From: Pseudomonadota bacterium
GTDB lineage: Bacteria > Pseudomonadota > Alphaproteobacteria > Sphingomonadales > Sphingomonadaceae
Direction of reading: 5' to 3'
Assembly (NCBI GenBank): GCA_023458055.1
Contig: JAEXAW010000006.1
Span: forward strand, 62,001-126,000
Length of the DNA: 64,000 nucleotides
How positions within the stretch are numbered: position 1 is the stretch's first letter; each line of letters opens with the position of its first letter. The notes under the pieces were generated by a model. It worked only from the letters and a program-made list of their open reading frames with translations, did not search any database and was not told the origin of the DNA. A program made the position numbers and the translations under genes. Shown one piece after another: positions 38,613-47,125 of the stretch.

Positions 38613-38772
38613 TAAAGCCGAGCCTCTAGGACGGACGGCCTTGTAACTCAATGATTAAAGTCGGCGATAGTCAATTACGGCTCGATAAAGCGAAACCGCT
38701 TGACCAAAATGTCCGGGGGAGAAAGGAGATCCGCTATACGCTTCATGCGACCATCAGGATGATGACGACAGA

Positions 38773-40788
38773 ATGACCCGTCCCGTACATATCACTTTCC
38801 TTTTACTCAGCCTGCTCGGAGCGCCGGCCTTGGCACAGGACGAACAGCCGGCTCCCGTTGATGATATCATCGTGACCGGGCGCGGCCTTGCCGACCCGTC
38901 TTCAACACCGATTTATTCGGTGCGAACCCTGGGGCGTGATCAGATCGGGCAATCCGCCTCGGGCCGGATCGAGGATGTGCTATCCTCGGTCGCCGGTTTC
39001 CAGCAGTTCCGGCGCTCGGATAGCCGCTCGTCCAACCCTTCGGCGCAGGGCGTTACCTTGCGTGCGCTCGGCGGCAATGCGACCAGTCGCGCGTTGGTAT
39101 TGCTTGATGGGGTGCCGCTCGGTGACCCCTTTTTCGGCTATGTGCCGCTGTCCGCGATTGACCCGTCCCAGCTTTCTTCGGTGCGGGTGACGCGCGGCGG
39201 CGGGCATGGCGCCTTTGGCGGCGGTGCGCTCGCCGGAACGATTGAACTTACCAGCGCCAATGCGCGCGAACTGGGATCGCTGAACGGCGCGGCTTTCGTC
39301 AATAATCGCGGTGAGAGCGAACTGTCCGCTTCCATCGCCCCGCAAGCGGGAGGAGGCCATGCGGTGCTGGCGGGACGTTGGGACCGGGGCCAAGGTTTTT
39401 GGACGACGCCCTCCGATCAGCGCGTCCCCGCAAGCGCGCGGGCGCGGTTTGAAAGCTGGTCGGCAGGATTACGGGCGGCAGTTCCGCTCGCATCGGAAGC
39501 CGAACTCCAATTCCGCATGATGGCATTCGATGATCACCGCACGCTGCGCTTCAAGGGCGCGAACGCGACGTCGAGCGGGCAGGAGGCCAGCCTGCGCCTG
39601 CTCGGGACCGGTCGATGGCAATATGATCTTCTCGGCTATGTCCAGATGCGCAACTTTTCCAACATCGTGATCAGTTCATCGACGTTCACGCGCACGCTCG
39701 ACCAATATAAGACGCCGACCACCGGCTGGGGAGCGAAGGCGGAATTGCGACCGCCGCTCGGCGAGCATTGGCTCTTGCGGTTGGGCGGCGATTTGCGGGT
39801 CACCGAGGGCGATGCCGCCGAGCGGGCCTATAATGCCTCCACCGGTGCGATAACCGCGCGCAGGAGGGCCGGAGGGCGCAACAGTGAGCTGGGTATTTTC
39901 CTCGAAAATGACCTGAAGCTCGGGGCGTTCACCTTGACTGCGGGTGCCCGCGTCGCCCGCTGGTCGATTGCGAACGGATATATGGAAGAAGCGGCGGGGG
40001 GAGCCTTGCTGCCAACGATTGTTCCCCATCCTAAGCGCGCCGGTTGGGAGACAGGCTTGCGCGGCGGGGCATATTGGCGCGCGTCTGACTTATTCGCCCT
40101 GCGCGCCGCCGGGTATAGGGCGATGCGGGTGCCAACGCTCAATGAGCTTTATCGCTCGTTCACGGTGTTTCCGGTGTCGACCCGCGCCAATGCGGCTCTC
40201 CAGCCGGAACGGCTGGAAGGATATGAGATCGGCGCCGATATCACCCCGATGCCGGGCGCGAAACTGACGTTGACCGCGTTCGACAACAAAGTGCGCGATG
40301 CCATCGCCAATGTGACGCTGACGAGCCGCCTGCGCGAACGGCAGAATATCGACGCGATCCGCGCGCGCGGGCTGGAAGCCGCCGCCGAATGGTCGGGCAG
40401 GCGGTTCGATCTTTCGGCCTCGCTTGCGTGGACCAAGGCACGTGTCGAGGGGAGCGGGGCTGCGCTGCAACTTGACCGGATGCGCCCCGCGCAAACCCCG
40501 GCGATTGCGGCCAATACGACCCTTGGCTGGAAGCCGCGAGACGGGATGCGGCTCACGCTTACGGTGCGCCATGTTGGCGAGCAATTTGAAGATGATCTGG
40601 AAACCGATGCGCTCCCTCCCGTGACCACGGTCGACCTCTACGGCGAGGCCTCGCTTAGCCGAGGTATCAAGCTGGTTCTGCGCGGCGAAAATCTAGGGAA
40701 TGCAGACATCATCACCCGCAACCAAGGCGGCTCTATCGACCTTGGTGTACCGCGCACGCTATGGGTGGGCGTCAAGGCGGGGATTTAG
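38773..40788 (+). CDS. TonB-dependent receptor
   Basis: 671 aa. Signal peptide ending at LGAPALAQ, TonB box-like DDIIVTG, a plug domain (ALGGNATSRALVLLDGVPLG; GGGHGAFGGGALAGTIEL) and a C-terminal 22-strand barrel ending in VGVKAGI. It resembles BtuB/ferric siderophore types in size, but no riboswitch or Fur box is apparent in the 121-bp leader, so the substrate is unknown. It is convergent with ruvX, which stops 4 bp away. Confidence 0.9.
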   Translation: MTRPVHITFLLLSLLGAPALAQDEQPAPVDDIIVTGRGLADPSSTPIYSVRTLGRDQIGQSASGRIEDVLSSVAGFQQFRRSDSRSSNPSAQGVTLRALGGNATSRALVLLDGVPLGDPFFGYVPLSAIDPSQLSSVRVTRGGGHGAFGGGALAGTIELTSANARELGSLNGAAFVNNRGESELSASIAPQAGGGHAVLAGRWDRGQGFWTTPSDQRVPASARARFESWSAGLRAAVPLASEAELQFRMMAFDDHRTLRFKGANATSSGQEASLRLLGTGRWQYDLLGYVQMRNFSNIVISSSTFTRTLDQYKTPTTGWGAKAELRPPLGEHWLLRLGGDLRVTEGDAAERAYNASTGAITARRRAGGRNSELGIFLENDLKLGAFTLTAGARVARWSIANGYMEEAAGGALLPTIVPHPKRAGWETGLRGGAYWRASDLFALRAAGYRAMRVPTLNELYRSFTVFPVSTRANAALQPERLEGYEIGADITPMPGAKLTLTAFDNKVRDAIANVTLTSRLRERQNIDAIRARGLEAAAEWSGRRFDLSASLAWTKARVEGSGAALQLDRMRPAQTPAIAANTTLGWKPRDGMRLTLTVRHVGEQFEDDLETDALPPVTTVDLYGEASLSRGIKLVLRGENLGNADIITRNQGGSIDLGVPRTLWVGVKAGI

Positions 40789-40791
40789 CCC

Positions 40792-41256
40792 TCACACATT
40801 CACCAGCGCATCAATCGCCGCTTGCAGGATATGCGCAGCGGCGAGTGCGTCAATGCGTTCGGCGCGTTTGGCGCGGCTTAAATCGGCTTCGATCATGGTG
40901 CGTTCGACCGCTACGGTCGAGAGGCGTTCGTCCCATAGCAGGATGGGGAGGCCGGTATCCACCATATTGCGGGCGAAGGCGCGGGTGGATTGGGTGCGGG
41001 GGCTGTCGCTCCCGTCCATGTTGAGCGGCAAGCCGATGACCAGGCCCTTGACCCCCTCTTTGGCGATCATGGCGTCGAGCGCTGCCTTGTCGACGCTGAA
41101 TTTCTTGCGCGCTATGGTGTGGGCGGGGCTGGCGAAGCTCCAGCCTGCATCGCACAGCGCGGTGCCGATGGTCTTGGTGCCGACGTCCAGCCCGAGCAAG
41201 CGCCCCCCGTCGGGTAGCGCGGCGCTAAATCCGGCGGCGTCGGTGAATGGCGGCAT
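40792..41256 (-). CDS. ruvX: Holliday-junction resolvase-like YqgF/RuvX
   Basis: 154 aa. RNase H-like fold: LGLDVGTKTIG (first Asp), VIGLPLNMDG, LWDERLST and DALAAAHIL (last Asp). The family is linked to processing of the 16S rRNA precursor and to junction resolution. It shares one base with the next gene (41256), so it is cotranscribed with the DUF3089 gene in the order DUF3089, ruvX on the minus strand. Confidence 0.93.
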   Translation of the reverse strand: MPPFTDAAGFSAALPDGGRLLGLDVGTKTIGTALCDAGWSFASPAHTIARKKFSVDKAALDAMIAKEGVKGLVIGLPLNMDGSDSPRTQSTRAFARNMVDTGLPILLWDERLSTVAVERTMIEADLSRAKRAERIDALAAAHILQAAIDALVNV

Positions 41257-42422
41257 CAGTCCGCGACCGGGACGAGCGGGGTGCGGCGCTGCGCTGGTGC
41301 GGGAGGCGGCGCTTTGCCTTCGAAAGCGGCCAGGCGGCGGGCAACATCCTGCCGCGCGGAAACCCAGAACAGCGCGTAATCATACACATGGTAGTTATTG
41401 CCGGGGAGCACATATTCTCCCATTTCGGGCGGCGATCCGATCAGCAGGATGCCATGGGAATCGCACCGCGCAGGAACCTTGCCGCGCTCGATTTTGCCGT
41501 CGAGGAAATCCTTTGAAGGATATAATGTGCCGGGGTTTTCGGCGGCGGCGACCGTCACATTGGGCGCGCCCGCAATCGGATTGGTGCACAGGATCGGCGA
41601 ACTGCCGCGGATGGTGCCATCATAGCCGGGCGACTTGCCATAGGCATCCAGCACCATGCGCGGGTCTGCCGGTTCGGCAAAGCTTGACCAGCTGACGATG
41701 CAATTGCTCGCCTCTGCCGTCCCGCAGGCGGGAAGCCCAAGGCGGGGAAGGTCGTGCGTGACCGATATCGGCCAGCCGACAATATAGGCCGCAGCAATGC
41801 GCTTGGCGAGCGGGCGTCCGGCAACTTTATCCTTGAGGAGCCGCGTCAAATGGAGCGAACCCTGGCTGTGTCCCGCCAGAATGATCGGACGATCATTGCC
41901 GATTTCGATCAGAAACTGGTCGAACGCGGTCGCGACGTCCTGATAGGCCGCCTCAATCGCCTTCTTCGCATCATCGGTATCGGTCATGAACGCGCCGATG
42001 GCGGCCTGCCGATAGCGCGGTGCCCAGATGTCGCCCGCATGATTGAACACGCTCGCTTCGCCGCGGACAAAGAGCCGCGTGCGATCATTGGTGATCTGAT
42101 CGTCGAGCGATGCGTTCCAGCCATCCTTGGTGATGAGGCTGGTCGGATGGACGAAGAATATCGCCGCATCGCCTTTTGCGCCCTCGTCACCAAGATCAGG
42201 TTGCCACAAGGCAGGGTTGTTGCGGCTGTCCATTTTGGGGTGGGCAACCCACATGGCGACATTGGCATAGCTGTTGGCGGGAGCTGGTGCCTGCGCAACA
42301 AAGGGCTCGGACGGGACAAAGGCTGTCCGCATGAACGGCGCGGGGTTAAGCAGGAACGCAATCACCGCGCCGATAGCGAGGACGATCAGAAAGGCGACAA
42401 GATAGAGGAATTTACGGGCCAC
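41256..42422 (-). CDS. DUF3089 alpha/beta hydrolase
   Basis: 388 aa. An N-terminal membrane helix (residues about 5-27) precedes a lumen domain with FFVHPTSLITKDGWN and a serine-nucleophile elbow AGHSQGS. Such proteins are annotated as putative lipases. A late DSHGILLIG segment may carry a catalytic His, though I cannot assign it. Substrate unknown. Confidence 0.85.
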   Translation of the reverse strand: MARKFLYLVAFLIVLAIGAVIAFLLNPAPFMRTAFVPSEPFVAQAPAPANSYANVAMWVAHPKMDSRNNPALWQPDLGDEGAKGDAAIFFVHPTSLITKDGWNASLDDQITNDRTRLFVRGEASVFNHAGDIWAPRYRQAAIGAFMTDTDDAKKAIEAAYQDVATAFDQFLIEIGNDRPIILAGHSQGSLHLTRLLKDKVAGRPLAKRIAAAYIVGWPISVTHDLPRLGLPACGTAEASNCIVSWSSFAEPADPRMVLDAYGKSPGYDGTIRGSSPILCTNPIAGAPNVTVAAAENPGTLYPSKDFLDGKIERGKVPARCDSHGILLIGSPPEMGEYVLPGNNYHVYDYALFWVSARQDVARRLAAFEGKAPPPAPAQRRTPLVPVAD

Positions 42423-42534
42423 GGCGGGGCAATGCTCCGGGTTGTGAATTTATTGTGCAGGCGCTTTCTTAGCCTTGCGCTGCGGCTTTGCGCAATGCAC
42501 AACGCGACGACCTTGGGGAAAGAGGGAGTGCGGC

Positions 42535-44436
42535 ATGGACGAGGAAGGCAAGCGCGGGACGATAACCCGCGAAAATGCGGACTGGACGCTGCGCCGTTTT
42601 GACGCGGAGGACGCGCCCTGGCCGCTGCGCCCGCTGATTATGGCAGGCATCTGTGCGCTCGCTGCCTTGCTCTTTTATTGGCTGATCCATGTGCCCTCGG
42701 GCGAATGGGTCAATGGCAAGCAACTCCCCGCGCCGCCGCAATGGGGGGTGGTCGATGGCAATCTCACCCCGTTCCGTCAAGCGCTTGCCGCTTTCGTCGC
42801 GGTCGCAACGCTGGCCTTTGTCTTGACGGTGGAACTGCGCCGTTGGTGGTGGAGCGTCGTTTTCGCGTTGGGCTGGGGCGTCGTCATCGCCAGTGTCGGC
42901 TTCTTTACCGCGCAATATAATCGTAGCGGGGAAATGTTCGAATTTCCCTTCTTCGCCGCGATCTTTGCGGTGCTGTTGGCAGCGCCCTTGTTCCAGACCG
43001 CGCGCGATCTGGGGCGGCGCGAATTTCCCTATTCGCGCGCGCACAACCATATCTGGACTGACGCCGTGATCGGTGCCGCAGCGCTGGCCTTTACCGGGAT
43101 CAGCTTCCTTCTCGTCAATCTGCTGGCCGAGCTATTCTCGCTGGTAGGCATGACCTTCCTGCGCGATCTCCTCACTGAAGAATGGTTCGGCTGGATAGTT
43201 GCCGGCCTTGCGTTCGGTACCGCAATCGGGGTGCTGCGCGAACGGGACGGCCTGGTCTCGACCATGCAGCGGCTGGTGATGGTGGTCCTCTCTGTGCTCG
43301 CGCCAGTGCTGGCGGCTGGCTTGGTGCTGTTCCTCGTCTCGCTGCCCTTCACCGGTCTCCAGAAACTGTGGGATACGACCCAGGCGACGACGCCGATCCT
43401 GCTAGCCTGTGCGGCGGGCGCGTTCATCCTCGCCAATGCGGTGATCGGCAACGGGCGCGACGAGCGCAGCCACAACCGCGTGCTCCAGGGCGCGGCTTTT
43501 GTGCTCGCTTTGTGCATCCTGCCGCTCGCGATCATCGCGGCGATCTCGATGGGCCTGCGCATCCAGCAATATGGTTCGACCCCCGCGCGTATCTGGGGGA
43601 TGCTGGTCGTCTTTGTCGCGGTCGCTTATGGCCTGTCCTATCTCTGGGCAGTCATCAAAGGCCGCAAGGATTGGGACGATCTCGCGCGCTTGTGGAATTT
43701 GCGCGGTGCGATTGCGCTCGTCGGCATCGCCGTGTTTCTCGCCCTTCCGATCCTTGATTTCGGCAGCATTTCGGCGAAAGACCAGATGGCGCGGCTTGCC
43801 AAAGGCATCACCAAGCCGAACCAGTTTGACTATGCAGCGATGGCCTTTGATTTTGGCCCGAAGGGGAGGGCAATGCTGGCCGACCTCACCCGATCCGCCA
43901 ACCCCGACGTCGTTGCCGATGCAAAACGCGCGCTTGCCGCCAAGAATAAATGGGCGGCGGATATGCCCAAGGTTAGCGAGGAACATGACGAGGTGTTGCT
44001 CGCCCAGCGCATCCGCTTTGACGGGTTCAAACCCGACGCCGATCTTGAGCGCGAACTCACGGACGAGATACGCAGCCAAGCCAGCTGCGCCTATGGGCCT
44101 TGCACGGTGCGCCAGCTCCAGCTCAACCGCTGGGTCGTTTTTGGTCAACAAAAGCAGGAGGGTGAACGGCGGGTTACGCTGATGACCAAGCAAAAGGATG
44201 GCGACAGCAGCATCTGGGGCAAAGAAGTTCTTTATACACAGGCGCGTGAGGGACCGCACGGCACGAACAGCGAAATTACCGTCGGGCCGAACGCGCGGGT
44301 CGAACTGAAACCCGTGCCGCGCTATCAGGTCGTGGTCGATGGCGTGCCCACCACCGCCTTCATCGAGGATGAAGCGCCGATGCCAGCGATGGCCAAGCCG
44401 GCACCGCCGCCTCCGGTTCAATCCTCGGCGCATTAG
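42535..44436 (+). CDS. DUF4153 polytopic membrane protein
   Basis: 633 aa. About ten or eleven hydrophobic segments between residues 35 and 410, then a hydrophilic C-terminal domain (about 410-633) ending in a Pro-rich tail. DUF4153 proteins are membrane proteins of unknown function. The start ATG at 42535 follows AGAGGGAG; upstream in-frame codons exist but lack a ribosome site. It is divergent from the DUF3089 gene. Confidence 0.8.
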   Translation: MDEEGKRGTITRENADWTLRRFDAEDAPWPLRPLIMAGICALAALLFYWLIHVPSGEWVNGKQLPAPPQWGVVDGNLTPFRQALAAFVAVATLAFVLTVELRRWWWSVVFALGWGVVIASVGFFTAQYNRSGEMFEFPFFAAIFAVLLAAPLFQTARDLGRREFPYSRAHNHIWTDAVIGAAALAFTGISFLLVNLLAELFSLVGMTFLRDLLTEEWFGWIVAGLAFGTAIGVLRERDGLVSTMQRLVMVVLSVLAPVLAAGLVLFLVSLPFTGLQKLWDTTQATTPILLACAAGAFILANAVIGNGRDERSHNRVLQGAAFVLALCILPLAIIAAISMGLRIQQYGSTPARIWGMLVVFVAVAYGLSYLWAVIKGRKDWDDLARLWNLRGAIALVGIAVFLALPILDFGSISAKDQMARLAKGITKPNQFDYAAMAFDFGPKGRAMLADLTRSANPDVVADAKRALAAKNKWAADMPKVSEEHDEVLLAQRIRFDGFKPDADLERELTDEIRSQASCAYGPCTVRQLQLNRWVVFGQQKQEGERRVTLMTKQKDGDSSIWGKEVLYTQAREGPHGTNSEITVGPNARVELKPVPRYQVVVDGVPTTAFIEDEAPMPAMAKPAPPPPVQSSAH

Positions 44437-44535
44437 GAGCATAAGCGCTTCAACTGCCTTGAAACCGCCGCTAGTGCCTGCTAGCGGCGGAGCAGTATTT
44501 CACGCCTCGATAATGAGGCCAATTTCAGGACGTTT

Positions 44536-44838
44536 ATGTCGGTAGATAGAGAAACCGTCGTCAAAATTGCGAAGCTCGCGCGCATTGCCGCGACCGACGC
44601 GGAAATTGACGCGCTGGTCCCCGAACTTAACAATATCCTCGGCTGGGTCGAGCAATTGGGCGAGGTCGATGTGACCGGCGTCGAGCCGATGACCGCCGTC
44701 ATCCCCAATCATCTGCGCCTGCGCGACGATATCGCCAATGCCGATCCGCTCACCGGCGGTGATGTGCGTGACAAGATCCTGGCCAATGCACCCGCGCCGG
44801 AACATGGCTTCTTCGGGGTGCCGAAGGTGATTGAATGA
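44536..44838 (+). CDS. gatC: Glu/Asp-tRNA amidotransferase subunit C
   Basis: 100 aa. GatC stabilises the GatA-GatB complex that converts Glu-tRNA(Gln) and Asp-tRNA(Asn) to the amidated forms. Pattern: VKIAKLARIA ... ELNNILGWVEQLGEVD ... LRDDIAN ... PEHGFFGVPKVIE, all typical. It is followed not by gatA directly but by a REP-like doublet of 70 bp. Confidence 0.96.
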   Translation: MSVDRETVVKIAKLARIAATDAEIDALVPELNNILGWVEQLGEVDVTGVEPMTAVIPNHLRLRDDIANADPLTGGDVRDKILANAPAPEHGFFGVPKVIE

Positions 44839-44859
44839 TGGGCTTGCCCTCCAACACCG

Positions 44860-44929
44860 AAGCCCTGAGCCTGTCGAAGGGCGTTTCTCAGTATTTCACC
44901 CCGTGCTTCGACAAGCTCAGCACTACGGA
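44860..44929. repeat. REP-like doublet in the gatA leader
   Basis: GAAGCCCTGAGCCTGTCGAAGGGCG (44860-44884) and CCGTGCTTCGACAAGCTCAG then CACTACGG (44901-44928) are inverted relative to each other. The core CTGAGCCTGTCGAAG recurs at 47050-47118. The right arm ends 9 bp before the gatA ATG, and its CACTACGGA supplies the only candidate ribosome-binding bases. Confidence 0.7.
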
Positions 44930-44937
44930 ACGCTAAT

Positions 44938-46422
44938 ATGACCAACCTTACCGATCTCGGCATTGCTGCCATCCGCGATGGTGTTGCCAAGGGCAAATTT
45001 TCCGCCCGCGACGTGGCGAGCGCCTTTAACGCCGCCGTGGAAGCCGCCAACCCGGCGCTCAACGCCTTTATCGTGACGACGCCGGAGAAAGCGCTTGAAG
45101 CCGCCGACCGCATCGACGTCAAACGCGCCAAGGGCGAAGAGTTGGGCAAGATGGGCGGCGTTCCCATCGGCATGAAGGATTTGTTCGCAACCGAAGGCAC
45201 GCAAACCACGGCGGCAAGCCACATTCTCGAAGGCTTTATCCCGCCCTATGAATCGACCGTATCGCAAAAACTATGGGATGCGGGCGCGGGGATGCTGGGC
45301 AAACTCAACCTCGACCAGTTCGCCATGGGTTCGGCCAACGAGACCAGCTATTTCGGCAATGTGATCTCGCCCTGGCGGCGTAAGGGTGACACTGCGCAGT
45401 TGGCTCCGGGGGGGTCGTCGGGCGGTTCATCGGCGGCGATTTCCGCGCGGTTATGTCCGGCGGCAACCGGCACCGACACCGGCGGCTCGATCCGCCAGCC
45501 TGCGGCCTTCACCGGCATTAGCGGGATCAAGCCGACCTATGGCCGCTGCTCGCGCTGGGGGATTGTGGCATTTGCCTCCTCGCTCGATCAGGCAGGCCCG
45601 ATGGCGCGTGACGTCAAGGATTGCGCGATCATGCTCGAAGCGATGGCGGGCTTTGACCCCAAGGATGCGACCAGCCTCGACCTCGCCGTGCCGGAGTGGG
45701 AAAAGGCCCTGTCGTCTGACCTTAAGGGCAAGCGCATCGGCATCCCCAAGGAATATCGCGTCGACGGCATGGATGCCGATGTGGTGCGGGTTTATGAAGA
45801 CGGCATCAAATGGCTCAAGGATGCGGGCGCGGAAATCGTCGATATTTCGCTGCCGCACAGCCAATATGCGCTGCCCGCTTATTATATCATCGCGCCCGCA
45901 GAAGCCTCGTCCAACCTCGCGCGCTATGATGGCGTGCGCTATGGTTTGCGAGATCTGCCGCAGGGCGCGGGGCTACAGGAGATGTACGCCGCGACCCGCG
46001 CGGAAGGCTTCGGTCCCGAGGTCAAGCGCCGCATCATGATCGGCACCTATGTGCTTTCGGCAGGCTTTTATGATGCCTATTATACGCAGGCGCAAAAGGT
46101 CCGCACATTGATCGCGCGCGATTTTGCAGCTGCGTTCGAAAAATGCGACGTGATCTTGGCGCCCACCGCGCCGAGCGCCGCCTTCGGCCTCGGCGAAAAA
46201 AGCGCCGACCCGCTGTCGATGTATCTGAACGATGTGTTCGCGGTGCCTGCCTCGCTGGCGGGGCTTCCCGCGATGTCGGTCCCGGGCGGTCTCAACAAGG
46301 ACGGCCTCCCGCTCGGCCTCCAACTGATCGGCCCCGCGCTGGACGAACAGGGTGTGCTGAATGCAGGCTTGGCGATCGAAGAACGCGCCGGGTTTACCGC
46401 ACGGCCGGAGCAGTGGTGGTAA
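44938..46422 (+). CDS. gatA: Glu/Asp-tRNA amidotransferase subunit A
   Basis: 494 aa amidase that supplies ammonia from glutamine to GatB. The Ser-cisSer-Lys triad is intact: GMKDLF holds the Lys, GGSSGGSSAA the cis-Ser, and DTGGSIRQPA the nucleophile. Length is normal. The start ATG follows the repeat doublet, not a strong Shine-Dalgarno sequence. The stop is only 20 bp from the higB start. Confidence 0.97.
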   Translation: MTNLTDLGIAAIRDGVAKGKFSARDVASAFNAAVEAANPALNAFIVTTPEKALEAADRIDVKRAKGEELGKMGGVPIGMKDLFATEGTQTTAASHILEGFIPPYESTVSQKLWDAGAGMLGKLNLDQFAMGSANETSYFGNVISPWRRKGDTAQLAPGGSSGGSSAAISARLCPAATGTDTGGSIRQPAAFTGISGIKPTYGRCSRWGIVAFASSLDQAGPMARDVKDCAIMLEAMAGFDPKDATSLDLAVPEWEKALSSDLKGKRIGIPKEYRVDGMDADVVRVYEDGIKWLKDAGAEIVDISLPHSQYALPAYYIIAPAEASSNLARYDGVRYGLRDLPQGAGLQEMYAATRAEGFGPEVKRRIMIGTYVLSAGFYDAYYTQAQKVRTLIARDFAAAFEKCDVILAPTAPSAAFGLGEKSADPLSMYLNDVFAVPASLAGLPAMSVPGGLNKDGLPLGLQLIGPALDEQGVLNAGLAIEERAGFTARPEQWW

Positions 46423-46425
46423 TTG

Positions 46426-46452
46426 TACGTATTGCATAATATATGATACGTA
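46426..46452. promoter_or_regulatory. Inverted repeat, candidate HigA operator
   Basis: TACGTAT (46426-46432) and ATACGTA (46446-46452) are a perfect 7-bp inverted repeat with a 13-bp AT-rich spacer. It overlaps the higB start codon at 46443. This is where autoregulating antitoxins bind, so it is a likely HigA operator. It also makes the gatA-higB gap AT-rich compared with its surroundings. Confidence 0.5.
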
Positions 46453-46721
46453 GTATAAATGATCGAGATACGCTCCACCTATGGCACACCGGAAAGAGCC
46501 GCACATTTTCTGCCATTGCCAAGGTTGCGGTGCGCAAGCTCGATCAGATTGATGCAGCAACAAGGATAGAGGATTTGCTAGCGCCGCCGGGAAACCGGCT
46601 GGAAAAGCTAAAAGGGGATCGGTCAGCTCAATGGTCGATCCGGATTAACGATCAATGGCGGATTTGCTTCCGCTGGGACAATGGAGATGCCTGGGATGTC
46701 GAAATCGTCGATTATCATTGA
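46443..46721 (+). CDS. higB: RelE/HigB-family toxin
   Basis: 92 aa. Matches ribosome-dependent mRNA-interferase toxins of the HigB type: PPGNRLEKLKGDRSAQWSIR, INDQWRICFRW and DVEIVDYH are the conserved blocks. The antitoxin follows (toxin first, as in higBA), overlapping by 26 bp. It lies between gatA and gatB. The ATG at 46443 lies inside the inverted repeat. Confidence 0.88.
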   Translation: MIRSINDRDTLHLWHTGKSRTFSAIAKVAVRKLDQIDAATRIEDLLAPPGNRLEKLKGDRSAQWSIRINDQWRICFRWDNGDAWDVEIVDYH

Positions 46722-47031
46722 TGATGCGAACGCGATTGAGCGCGTTTCGACCTCGCCGGGCGAGATGCTGCGCGAGGAATTTCTCGTGCCGCTGAACTTG
46801 ACCGCGAATGCGCTCGCGCTGGCGCTCCATGTGCCGGCCAATCGCATCACCGCAATTTTGAACGAACAACGCGCGGTGACGGCGGATACCGCCATGCGTC
46901 TGGGTCGCTATTTCGGTACGAGCGCGCGCTTTTGGCTTAACTTGCAGCAAGCCTATGACCTGTCATTGGCGCGTATGAAACTCGCAAAGAAAATCGAACG
47001 TGAAGTCGCGCCGCGTGAGGAAGCAGCATGA
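46696..47031 (+). CDS. higA: HigA-family antitoxin (XRE-type)
   Basis: 111 aa. Helix-turn-helix pattern of addiction-module antidotes: SPGEMLREEFLVPL, NALALALHVPANRITAIL and RYFGTSARFWLNLQQAYDL. A GGAG lies nine bases before the ATG at 46696; an ATG at 46681 is also in frame. It should bind and neutralise HigB and repress the pair. Confidence 0.88.
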   Translation: MSKSSIIIDDANAIERVSTSPGEMLREEFLVPLNLTANALALALHVPANRITAILNEQRAVTADTAMRLGRYFGTSARFWLNLQQAYDLSLARMKLAKKIEREVAPREEAA

Positions 47032-47049
47032 CGCTGCAAAAATTTTATC

Positions 47050-47118
47050 GAAGCCCTGAGCGTGTCGAAGGGCGTGTTACAGTTGAGAGCCGTGCTTCGA
47101 CAGGCTCAGCACTACGGA
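47050..47118. repeat. REP-like doublet in the gatB leader
   Basis: GAAGCCCTGAGCGTGTCGAAGGGCG (47050-47074) and CCGTGCTTCGACAGGCTCAG then CACTACGG (47090-47117). Same element as 44860-44929. It ends 7 bp before the gatB ATG with the same CACTACGGA, and both genes start ATGACCAAC after it. Confidence 0.7.
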
Positions 47119-47125
47119 TTATATT

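Noticed and set aside
38652..38772. Cobalamin riboswitch before the TonB receptor
   Set aside because: The 121-bp leader has none of the conserved B12-box elements that I could recognise.
44860..47118. An insertion sequence around higBA bounded by the two repeats
   Set aside because: The repeats are short REP-like doublets, one of which lies before gatA, so they bracket gatA as well; no transposase is present.
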